Program-made: the position numbers and the translations under genes
Assembly (NCBI RefSeq): GCF_004307425.1
Contig: NZ_SEWZ01000002.1
Coordinates: 500,935 to 564,934 of the forward strand
Source of the DNA: Aquirufa antheringensis
GTDB taxonomy: Bacteria > Bacteroidota > Bacteroidia > Cytophagales > Spirosomataceae
Reading direction: 5' to 3'
Length of the DNA: 64,000 nt
Shown here: positions 8,104-15,281 of the stretch, piece after piece
Numbering within the stretch: the stretch's first letter is position 1
How the letters are laid out: each line of letters starts with the position of its first letter
Notes under the pieces: generated by a model
What the model saw: only the letters and a program-made list of their open reading frames with translations
Database searches by the model: none
What the model was told of the DNA's origin: nothing

Positions 8104-8868
8104 CTAGTAAGCGGAACTTAAATAAACGCATGTTGCACTTTTTGATACCCAACATGAAGCCCATCCTAATATAGGAATATCGCAAACAAATGTTGAAAAT
8201 CCATCTGCTGATATTGCATCCGTTGCACATTTGTAACATTCTGAAAAGGATATATTTTGATCACTGTTACTATCGCAAAGTGAATAAATTCCTCCAGTAG
8301 AACCAAGTAATTGCGAGGATTTTTCTACTTGTTTAGAGGACTGTTTCAAATTAGGATTATCGTATTTTTCTTCAAGATTTTTCGAAAGTCCTTTTGAATC
8401 CCATTTTTTAATTAGGTTATTGACTACGTAAACAGACGAGTGATTGAATAAATCATAGTTGATGTCAACCATTTCTATGTTACCTGTTTTTGTTTTAAAA
8501 TCATACTTTCGATAATCTACTAGGTTTATAGCATAGTCATCATTGTGGGGAAGTCTATTATTGGGGATTTTGATTGACTCTATTGTAGCTACAACAACTC
8601 CATTTTTTATAATTGGTGTTATGATTAGCGTTGCTGTATCGCCAGATGAAATCATTAATGTAATGACTTTAGATTCACTAAAGTTTATAATTCCAAAGCT
8701 TGAGATATATTCTTGATTTCTATGAACCGTAGAAGAAAGCATTAATTTTTTAGCTTCAAAGGAAAGGTCGTTTTGAGGTAAGGCAATTTCCATTTTTGTA
8801 CATCCTAAAATGACAACTAATGTAAAAATGAAAAAGTAAAAAGCGCGGGTCATTTGTGTTAATTTCAT
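8104..8868 (-). CDS. Lipoprotein with EF-hand loop and Cys-rich C-terminal tail
   Basis: 254 residues; the lipobox ends VILGC. The body (30-190) has no recognised domain. The last 60 residues differ sharply: a 12-residue loop DSNSDQNISFSE fits the canonical calcium EF-hand spacing (acidic or Asn at 1, 3, 5, Ile at 8, Glu at 12) and is bracketed by cysteines. It is followed by CYKCATDAISADGFS and three further Cys in a Gly/Ala-rich stretch. This layout recalls halocin C8-like peptide tails, but that is only a resemblance. The base composition is visibly more AT-rich than the neighbouring metabolic genes. A PLDc_N membrane protein follows 10 bases later. Confidence 0.55.
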   Translation of the reverse strand: MKLTQMTRAFYFFIFTLVVILGCTKMEIALPQNDLSFEAKKLMLSSTVHRNQEYISSFGIINFSESKVITLMISSGDTATLIITPIIKNGVVVATIESIKIPNNRLPHNDDYAINLVDYRKYDFKTKTGNIEMVDINYDLFNHSSVYVVNNLIKKWDSKGLSKNLEEKYDNPNLKQSSKQVEKSSQLLGSTGGIYSLCDSNSDQNISFSECYKCATDAISADGFSTFVCDIPILGWASCWVSKSATCVYLSSAY

Positions 8869-9076
8869 TTTGTGGAATATTAGGTGGTTTGATATTTTGT
8901 TCCCTACTCTTATCTGGTTTTTAGGGGTTCACCATTTACTCGGTGCGAAAAAATCGCAAAAATTAAGTGTACTATGAAGTATGAAGGGGGAACAGATGTA
9001 CCTAATCGATCGCTTAGGCCGAGGTAAATGTAGGATTGTTTTTGGAGAAACAATATAAAATAGAAAATGAGGACAT

Positions 9077-9100
9077 AAATTATCAAGAAACTGATAATTT
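9077..9100 (-). terminator. AT-rich hairpin downstream of the ggt-nagA-aminotransferase operon
   Basis: Arms AAATTATCA and TGATAATTT pair perfectly over 9 bp around a 6-base loop, 8 bases past the stop at 9108. No strong T-run follows, so it may be a terminator or an mRNA 3'-end stabiliser. The same two arms recur at 13215-13242, at the other end of this operon. Confidence 0.45.
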
Positions 9101-9107
9101 AATGAAG

Positions 9108-10256
9108 CTAAAATGCGTTTACTAAACGTTTCGCCGCTTCCACCAGCACTTCATCCTCTTTCGCAAAACAGAAGCGCAAGATTTTATCCCCAGGATCGGT
9201 TTCGTAGAAAACGGAAACGGGAATGGAGGCCACTTTGATTTCACGCGTAAGGCGATCGGCTAAATCCACATCCTTCTCGTTAGATATAGCTGAATAATCG
9301 AGGCATTGGAAGAAACTTCCGGCGCTAGGGAGTATTTTCCAACGACTTCCCACGAATTGGGAGGCGAAAAGGTCGCGCTTTTTTTGGTAAAAATCAGACA
9401 AACCGAGGTAATGAGCGGGCTCTTTCAAGTAATCTGCCAAAGCATATTGCAAAGGTGTCGCACTCGAAAAGGTGACCCATTGGTGGAGTTTTCTAAACTC
9501 AGCAGTCAAGAACGCCGGAGCGATACAATAGCCTATTTTCCAGCCCGTGATGTGGTAAGTTTTGCCAAAAGATCCACACACAAAACTGCGTTTACGCAAT
9601 TCTGGATGTAATAAAACACTGGCGTGTTGTGCGCCATCGAAAACGATATGTTCATATACTTCGTCAGAAACGATCAATATATTCGTTCCTTTAACCACCT
9701 GTGCAAAGGCATCTAAATCCGCCATTGACCATACCGCTCCGGTCGGATTGTGCGGGCTATTCACCATAATCGCTCTCGTTCGGGGCGTAATTTTCGCAGT
9801 AACGGAAGACCAATCAATCGCAAAATTGTTCGAAGCCTTAAGTGGAATATGGATAGGAATTCCCCCTGCTAATCGAATGATGGGATCATAAGCATCGTAA
9901 CTTGGGTCGAATAGTATGACCTCATCTCCGGGCGAAACGCAACAATGAATGGCAGCAAAAATGGCTTCCGTCGCGCCAGAAACAATTGTCATTTCTGAAT
10001 CTGCATCGACAGGTATGTTATAAAAAGACGACGTTTTTGCCGCTAGCGATTGACGTAAAGCGGGAACACCGGCCATGGGGGCATATTGGTTATGGCCTTT
10101 GGCATACTGCTGTAATAATTCCTGCAAAGCGGGGGCACAATCGAAACCCGGAAAACCTTGGGAAAGGTTTAATGCCCCGTGCTCGATGGCGAGGGCAGAC
10201 ATTTTGGTAAAAATAGTGGTCTGAACTTGTGGCTGCTTCGATGGAAATGTAATCAT
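9108..10256 (-). CDS. Methionine aminotransferase-like class I/II aminotransferase
   Basis: 382 residues, PLP fold-type I. Signatures are NLSQGFPGFDCAPAL near the N-terminus, NQYAPMAGVPALRQ, VSGATEAIFAAI, the substrate motif NSPHNPTGA, the SDEVYEHIVFDG block and the PLP-lysine site SFGKTYHITGWKIGY. The closest characterised type I recall is YbdL of Escherichia coli, a methionine/aromatic 2-oxo acid aminotransferase. It is the last gene of a three-gene operon with ggt and nagA (3-base gap). Gamma-glutamyl transfer upstream would release amino acids it could transaminate, but that link is inference. Confidence 0.8.
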   Translation of the reverse strand: MITFPSKQPQVQTTIFTKMSALAIEHGALNLSQGFPGFDCAPALQELLQQYAKGHNQYAPMAGVPALRQSLAAKTSSFYNIPVDADSEMTIVSGATEAIFAAIHCCVSPGDEVILFDPSYDAYDPIIRLAGGIPIHIPLKASNNFAIDWSSVTAKITPRTRAIMVNSPHNPTGAVWSMADLDAFAQVVKGTNILIVSDEVYEHIVFDGAQHASVLLHPELRKRSFVCGSFGKTYHITGWKIGYCIAPAFLTAEFRKLHQWVTFSSATPLQYALADYLKEPAHYLGLSDFYQKKRDLFASQFVGSRWKILPSAGSFFQCLDYSAISNEKDVDLADRLTREIKVASIPVSVFYETDPGDKILRFCFAKEDEVLVEAAKRLVNAF

Positions 10257-10259
10257 AGC

Positions 10260-11330
10260 CTAATTTAACAAGGCTTTTCCATCGTACCAAACTTGTGCCA
10301 CTTCCAGCGCCGGATTCAGCTCCACAAAGCAAGCACGTTTCCCTACTTCAATACTGCCTAAATCAGGTAAATTCGCCACTTCTGCCGGGTAAACTGTCGC
10401 CATCCGTATCGCCTCTTCTAACGGGATCGAAGCCTGTTCAACACAGTTTTGAATCGCCTCCATCATCGTCAAGGAAGAACCTGATAAAATACCCGCTTCG
10501 TTCGTGAAGCGACCGTCTTTGGCTAAAAAGGAATAGGGTCCAGACACATCATTCGTCACCGCATCCGTAATCAAAAACAGGCGACCTTTTTTCAAGCGAT
10601 AGGCCAGTTCTAGTGATTTGAAATCGCAATGCAAACCGTCCGCAATAATGCTCGTCCACGCCTGAGATTGGAAGCTAGCTCCCACTAGACCTAAAGCCCG
10701 TGACTGCCACTGCGACATCGCATTAAACAGGTGTGTGATGCGAGATACACCCTTATCTATGGCGTTCATCGCTTGCTCAAAAGTGGCGTCGCTATGTCCC
10801 AGAGAGCACATGATGTGGCTTTTTACTACTAATGAAAGCTCCTCAGCGCTGAACATTTCAGGCGCAATTGTCAAGTAGGTGGGAATACCTTTCGTTCGCT
10901 CGATAAGCTCTTCTAGGAAAGCCAAAGATGGCTTTTGGACGAAGGCCTCCTGGTGCGCCCCGCGTCTAACCGGATTAAAAAAGGGCCCTTCTAAATGCAA
11001 TCCCACTAGCCCAGGCCCGGTGTAAGTTGAATAAGCTTCGATAGCCTTCCACATGGAAGAAGCTGGCGAACAGTTCAGCGTAATTTGAAAGGCAACCGTA
11101 CCTGTTTTATAGTGCTCGTCGAAGGTCGCTTGGATGGCCTCCGTTGTCTGGTGATTGGAAAAGAGAATCCCACCACCACCGTAAATTTGGAGGTCAATAA
11201 ATCCGGGAACAAGGATGTTTTCAGACGCCGCGCCTACTCCGTCCGAAATAGCCGAAATGAGACCATTTTCTACAATGATTTCTTTGTTCTCTAGCCATTC
11301 GTGGCCCGTGAAAATGCGACTTGCAAACAT
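10260..11330 (-). CDS. nagA: N-acetylglucosamine-6-phosphate deacetylase
   Basis: 356 residues of the amidohydrolase superfamily. It shows the NagA hallmarks VPGFIDLQIYGGGG, the metal-ligand region GLHLEGPFFNPVRRGAHQ, SLGHSDATFEQA, RITHLFNAMSQ and the catalytic aspartate in ITDAV. NagA removes acetate from GlcNAc-6-phosphate, the first committed step in recycling or catabolising amino sugars from peptidoglycan or chitin. nagB is not adjacent. It is co-transcribed with ggt (2-base gap) and an aminotransferase, suggesting a cell-wall or peptide salvage unit. Confidence 0.9.
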   Translation of the reverse strand: MFASRIFTGHEWLENKEIIVENGLISAISDGVGAASENILVPGFIDLQIYGGGGILFSNHQTTEAIQATFDEHYKTGTVAFQITLNCSPASSMWKAIEAYSTYTGPGLVGLHLEGPFFNPVRRGAHQEAFVQKPSLAFLEELIERTKGIPTYLTIAPEMFSAEELSLVVKSHIMCSLGHSDATFEQAMNAIDKGVSRITHLFNAMSQWQSRALGLVGASFQSQAWTSIIADGLHCDFKSLELAYRLKKGRLFLITDAVTNDVSGPYSFLAKDGRFTNEAGILSGSSLTMMEAIQNCVEQASIPLEEAIRMATVYPAEVANLPDLGSIEVGKRACFVELNPALEVAQVWYDGKALLN

Positions 11331-11332
11331 CC

Positions 11333-13021
11333 TTAATATCCTGTGGCTTGTCCGTCTTTTCTCGATTCTGTCGCTCCATAATATACTTTGCGAACCGGAT
11401 CGTATTTAATGCATTGGTAGCCTCCATAAATACCGCTCATATAGCCCACCTGATGCCCTTTTTGCAATAAATCGCGAATGACTTCATACGGATAACCGTG
11501 CTCCAGGGTAATCATACCGCCAGTCGTTTCCATTGTCTCGCCCGTAGGTTCAGAGGAACCTTCGTGGTTCATGCGGGGATAATCGCCTGCTTCTTGTACG
11601 TTTAGGCCAAAGTCCACCACGTTCATCACAATCTGCACATGACCCATCGGTTGGAACGCGCCACCCATCACGCCAAAGCTCATCACCGGCTGACCATCCT
11701 TCGTCATAAAGGCTGGAATGATCGTTTGGAATGGTCTTTTTCCTGGCGCATAGCTATTGTTTTCACCTTCTTTTAGGTTGAATAATTCTCCCCTATCTTG
11801 GAACATAAAGCCTAAACCATCCGGCATCATGCCTGACCCAAAACCTCGGTAATTACTCTGGATTAATGACACCATATTGCCGTCCTTATCAGCCACGGTC
11901 AAGTAGATCGTGTCCCCCTCTTTCAAGGCAGGATTTCCCGCCTCGTAATGGCGACCCGCGCGATTCGGGTTGATCAACGCCCGGCGCTTCGCGCCGTACT
12001 CTTCTGAGATGAGTTCCGCTACCGGAATTTTGGCAAACTCAGGATCTGCATAGTATTTTGCGCGGTCTTCGAACGCTAGTTTTTTGGCCTCCGTAAACAA
12101 ATGCACGTGCTCCGCAGAACCAAGTTTAATTTTGGAAAAATCATAGCCCTCTAAAATGGTTAACATCTGTAAAGCCGCGATTCCCTGGCTATTCGGTGGC
12201 AACTCCCACACATCATATCCGCGGTAATTCACGGAAACCGGCTCCACCCATGTAGACGTGTGCGACGCTAAATCCTCATAGCTCAAAAACCCACCATTCT
12301 TCTTCATAAACGCGTCCATTGTCCGCGCCATATCGCCCTTATAAAAGGCATCACGTCCCTCTTTTCCTAGTTTCTCTAAGGTATTCGCTAAGTTCGGGTT
12401 CTTGAAAATATCACCCTCCACCGGCGTTTTTCCAGTTGGATAGTAGTGGTTTGCCACATTCGGAAACTTACCATAATTCGCCGGAACCCGACCTAATGCG
12501 GAAGCAAATTCACCGTGCACAGGGAAGCCATTGCGCGCATAGGAAACGGCCTTTTCTAACACCTTGTTCATCGGCATCGACCCGAATTTCTTGTGCAATT
12601 CAAACCAGCCATCCACACAACCCGGCACGCTCACCGGCAATGGACCCAGCGACGGAATGTGTGTCAATCCGCGCTTTTTGAACTCCGCTAAAGTCAAGGA
12701 TTTGGGTGATCTCCCCGACGCATTCAAACCATATAATTTCTTTGTTTTTGCATCCCAAACAATCGCAAACAAATCCCCTCCTATTCCATTCACGTGTGGC
12801 TCCACGACACCTTCCATCGCATTCGCCGCAATAGCTGCGTCGATCGCATTTCCACCGGCTTTCAGCACATCAAGTGCAGCCTGAGTAGACAATGGATGTG
12901 AGGTAGCGGCCATCCCATTTTGGGCAATGGCCTGTGAGCGAGTCGCCCAAACTTTACCATACGGACGATCTTGCGCCTGAGCAAACAGGGGCAAACAAAG
13001 GAGTAGGAGTAATTTCTTCAT
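11333..13021 (-). CDS. ggt: Gamma-glutamyltranspeptidase
   Basis: 562 residues, an Ntn hydrolase made as a precursor. A signal peptide (MKKLLLLLCLPLFAQAQ) sends it to the periplasm. HPLSTQAALDVLKAGGNAID, GIGGDLFAIV and LNASGRSP are family blocks of the large subunit. The small subunit should begin at Thr371 in GDTIYLTVADKDGNMVSL; the usual T-T-H after the cleavage point is replaced here by T-I-Y, seen in GGT-like branches. FGSGMMPDGLGFMFQDRG and GVMGGAFQPMGHVQ are the later substrate loops. It transfers or hydrolyses gamma-glutamyl groups such as in glutathione. It is the first gene of the ggt-nagA-aminotransferase operon. Confidence 0.88.
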   Translation of the reverse strand: MKKLLLLLCLPLFAQAQDRPYGKVWATRSQAIAQNGMAATSHPLSTQAALDVLKAGGNAIDAAIAANAMEGVVEPHVNGIGGDLFAIVWDAKTKKLYGLNASGRSPKSLTLAEFKKRGLTHIPSLGPLPVSVPGCVDGWFELHKKFGSMPMNKVLEKAVSYARNGFPVHGEFASALGRVPANYGKFPNVANHYYPTGKTPVEGDIFKNPNLANTLEKLGKEGRDAFYKGDMARTMDAFMKKNGGFLSYEDLASHTSTWVEPVSVNYRGYDVWELPPNSQGIAALQMLTILEGYDFSKIKLGSAEHVHLFTEAKKLAFEDRAKYYADPEFAKIPVAELISEEYGAKRRALINPNRAGRHYEAGNPALKEGDTIYLTVADKDGNMVSLIQSNYRGFGSGMMPDGLGFMFQDRGELFNLKEGENNSYAPGKRPFQTIIPAFMTKDGQPVMSFGVMGGAFQPMGHVQIVMNVVDFGLNVQEAGDYPRMNHEGSSEPTGETMETTGGMITLEHGYPYEVIRDLLQKGHQVGYMSGIYGGYQCIKYDPVRKVYYGATESRKDGQATGY

Positions 13022-13084
13022 GTTGTTGATTTTGAAACAGTAAATTAGGGAATGGTGGGGGGAAATGCAAATGGGGTTGTGGGG

Positions 13085-13178
13085 GTCGGGAGTCGATAGT
13101 TGCTAGTCGATAGTCGGGAGTCGATAGTCGGGGGTCGATAGTCGGGAGTCGATAGTCGGGAGTCGATAGTCGATAGTT
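13085..13178. repeat. Heptad/14-bp tandem repeat (AGTCGAT-AGTCGGG)
   Basis: About six copies of a 14-bp unit made of two 7-bp words, AGTCGAT and AGTCGGG, in the space upstream of ggt. A few single-base changes and one AGTTGCT variant occur. The period is strictly a multiple of seven. It lies between the ggt start and the plus-strand gene at 13285, with no obvious promoter inside. The open frame that crosses it is a repeat artefact. Confidence 0.85.
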
Positions 13179-13214
13179 CGAAGTCCGCAGGGAAAGAGTC
13201 CGGAGGGACGGGGC

Positions 13215-13242
13215 AAATTATCAGTTTGTTTATTGATAATTT
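13215..13242. repeat. Inverted repeat AAATTATCA / TGATAATTT
   Basis: 9-bp arms separated by 10 bases. The arms are identical to those of the hairpin at 9077-9100, and a half copy (with the shared continuation CAGTTT on the opposite strand) occurs at 51650-51662. It may be a small dispersed repeat or a protein site; no function can be assigned. Confidence 0.6.
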
Positions 13243-13284
13243 TCTCAATAATGCATAACTAGTGCTTTCCCAAACCGAATCAGG

Positions 13285-14397
13285 ATGAAAAAATATCTAC
13301 TACTACTCTTATTGCTAATGATTTCCTCTGCGAAGGCATTTGCTTGTACTTGTGTTTATACGCGGCCATTTCAAATTTTAGATGATTTAAAAGGCTATGA
13401 GTTTATCGCGCATGTAAAAATTGTGAATGATCATGATAAAGAACCGCTTACCAATCCCAAAGGAAATTCATTTGATAAAGTAGACATTCAGGTGCAAGAA
13501 TTATTCAAAGGAAAAATGACAAACGTAATTTACGAAGTTGATAAGAAAAACTTTTGTAGTTTGAATATAGTGAACGGACAGGAATGGATATTTTTTGCGG
13601 TACGTTTGAACGGAAAACTCGTGGTTCGGTATTGTGATGATAACCTAATTTATCGAGAAGCAGATGGTCAAAGAGATTGGGAATACCAGAGGGGATTTAG
13701 GGAAATAAAATTACTAAGAGAGCTTTTTGGGATCCCAGAAAGGAAGCTTGCGAATGGAAAGCATACAGAATACTATGAGAATGGCCAAATTGAAATAGAG
13801 GAGAATTATGAAAACGAAAAGCGGGTTGGGGAGAGGAAAATTTGGTATCCCAATGGTGTTCTAACCTCCAAAAAGTTTTTTGTAAATGATTCTTTAGATG
13901 GAAAATTAGAACGGTATTACCCTTCCGGACAACTAAAAGAAGTAGGGTTTTTCCAAAGAGGCAAACCCTATAATGTCCATCGAAGCTACAATGACACAAC
14001 CTACTTCCCGGATCATTGGTATAATTCGAGAGATGATTATGAGCGTATAAAAGATTCTTTAATGAAAGAGCATAAACGAATAAGTCTCTCAGAGGAGCTA
14101 GTTTTTAATGAGAAAGGAGAGAATATTGTATATAGGAAGTATGATCATTTAGGGATACTTCAAAGAGAAATAATTACCCATCCTGAGACCAATACTGTAA
14201 CCGAAATTGATTACCACGATGATCATTATGGAAGACTAGTGTCTTCCATAACGTATAGGAAGGTTGGAGAATATAAGCCGCTTGGGCATTACCAATCCTA
14301 CGATTATGAAGGATATCCAGAAAGAAGTTGGGATTACGATGACTCAGGAAAACGAATAAATGAAAAAATTGCTCCCCGAATTAAGAAAATGAATTAA
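13285..14397 (+). CDS. Exported protein with TIMP/NTR-like N-terminus and MORN-variant repeats
   Basis: 370 residues. The signal peptide is cleaved after AKAFA, leaving a mature N-terminus CTC, the arrangement of TIMP/netrin (NTR)-type domains in which the first Cys is structural. Further Cys at about residues 92 and 118 could pair with it. Residues about 150-240 contain short repeats of the toxin-antitoxin MORN-variant type (HTEYYENGQIEIEENY, RKIWYPNGVLTSKKFF, LERYYPSGQLKEVGFF). These beta-hairpin repeats are common in Bacteroidota exported proteins and usually mediate binding. The stop overlaps the next start (TAATG). Function is unknown. Confidence 0.6.
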   Translation: MKKYLLLLLLLMISSAKAFACTCVYTRPFQILDDLKGYEFIAHVKIVNDHDKEPLTNPKGNSFDKVDIQVQELFKGKMTNVIYEVDKKNFCSLNIVNGQEWIFFAVRLNGKLVVRYCDDNLIYREADGQRDWEYQRGFREIKLLRELFGIPERKLANGKHTEYYENGQIEIEENYENEKRVGERKIWYPNGVLTSKKFFVNDSLDGKLERYYPSGQLKEVGFFQRGKPYNVHRSYNDTTYFPDHWYNSRDDYERIKDSLMKEHKRISLSEELVFNEKGENIVYRKYDHLGILQREIITHPETNTVTEIDYHDDHYGRLVSSITYRKVGEYKPLGHYQSYDYEGYPERSWDYDDSGKRINEKIAPRIKKMN

Positions 14398-14612
14398 TGG
14401 AATTTTTAAACGCTAATGATGCTATGATAATGAAACTTTTCTTGTTAATTGTCTTACTTGTTTACGCTTTCGTTTTTATAAAGGTGGTGCTAGAAATTGC
14501 AAAAGACCCCAGAAAAACAGCTTTGCAGAAAATCCTGTTTATATTAATCCTATTCTCCACTCCTGGTTTAGGGTTGTTGTATTTCTTCTTGTTTGAAAGG
14601 AAAAGAGATTAA
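14397..14612 (+). CDS. Small PLDc_N-like membrane protein, 71 aa
   Basis: Two transmembrane segments (residues about 11-31 and 44-63) are separated by a basic loop (KDPRKTALQK), with the end LGLLYFFLFERKRD. This is the same build as the 62-residue protein at 7905-8093 and resembles the PLDc_N hairpin. Its start overlaps the stop of the exported MORN/NTR-like protein, so the two are translationally coupled and probably work together at the envelope. A hairpin follows at 14622. Confidence 0.6.
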   Translation: MEFLNANDAMIMKLFLLIVLLVYAFVFIKVVLEIAKDPRKTALQKILFILILFSTPGLGLLYFFLFERKRD

Positions 14613-14621
14613 AACACCCCC

Positions 14622-14650
14622 CCCCCTAGACCTTCGTCCAGGGGGTTTAT
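14622..14650. terminator. Convergent terminator hairpin
   Basis: A CCCCCTAGAC arm pairs with GTCCAGGGGG (one A-C mismatch) around a 4-base loop, ending in TTTATTAATTATT. It lies between the convergent genes ending at 14612 and 14654 and could serve both. An unusually long C-run (about 12) precedes the stem. A second hairpin with the same TAGAC/GTCC inner stem is at 15227. Confidence 0.7.
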
Positions 14651-14653
14651 TAA

Positions 14654-15172
14654 TTATTCTTCAGCTTTTTCGAAGCCGATACCACCAAGTGGTAATGTCA
14701 TATACATATTCTGAATATCGCTTTTTAATCGATTGTTTAATTCCTCGAAACTAGAGTAAGTTGAAAGGGCTAAATCATTCCCTTTCCATTGTTTATAAGT
14801 TCCACCGTAATAAGGAATGACTATCCACTTGTAAGCTTTTGGGTCTCGTTTAGGAGTGGTCCACATAGGTTTTGACTTTAGGATGGCTGATTTTACAACA
14901 GTAAAAACTGGTTTATATAGCCCTCCAATATATTGGACATCAGTTATATCTCCAGAACCATGAATTTTGAAAATCAAAAAACTAAAGCTTGCCATCTGTG
15001 ATTCCTCTGTTGAAAAATTCTGTTCTAAGAATTTAATGAAATAAAAGGACGTATTAGCTTCTTTGAAATAGAATTCATTCGGCTTTTGGGCTGTTTGCGC
15101 TAAGGCACTTAGGCTTAAAAATAAGCCTATTAAGGCCCCGGTGAATGATTTGCTAGTTAAAATGTGTTTCAT
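14654..15172 (-). CDS. Exported protein of unknown function, TonB-C-like fold possible
   Basis: 172 residues with a signal peptide ending SALAQ. The middle (FKIHGSGDITDVQYIGG, then a proline and AILKSKPMW before TTPK) has the rhythm of a TonB C-terminal-like domain, a small alpha/beta module frequent in Bacteroidota exported proteins. The match is suggestive only. The gene is separated from the RND operon by a terminator and reads in the same direction, so it is probably transcribed separately. Confidence 0.5.
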   Translation of the reverse strand: MKHILTSKSFTGALIGLFLSLSALAQTAQKPNEFYFKEANTSFYFIKFLEQNFSTEESQMASFSFLIFKIHGSGDITDVQYIGGLYKPVFTVVKSAILKSKPMWTTPKRDPKAYKWIVIPYYGGTYKQWKGNDLALSTYSSFEELNNRLKSDIQNMYMTLPLGGIGFEKAEE

Positions 15173-15226
15173 AGTGGTCTTATTTTGATTTTAGAAAGTA
15201 AGCTAGTTTATTATTTCACAAAAACA

Positions 15227-15259
15227 AAAAACCCCTAGACTTATCGTCCAGGGGTTTTT
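15227..15259 (-). terminator. Intrinsic terminator of the RND efflux operon
   Basis: A stem CCCCTAGAC / GTCCAGGGG (one mismatch) is extended by A-T pairs (A-run at 15227-15231, T-run at 15255-15259) around a 5-base loop. It lies 22 bases beyond the RND permease stop at 15282 and is followed by T residues on the minus strand. Confidence 0.8.
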
Positions 15260-15281
15260 GCAATTCTTGAACCTCAATAAA

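Noticed and set aside
8869-9107. 17-codon frame at about 8974-9027 in the spacer
   Set aside because: Too short, no similarity to known small proteins, and no promoter box; treated as non-coding.
13045-13248. 67-codon minus-strand open frame upstream of ggt
   Set aside because: It translates the 14-bp repeat (Ser-Arg-Leu-Ser-Thr words); a period that is not a multiple of three makes chance reading-through likely.
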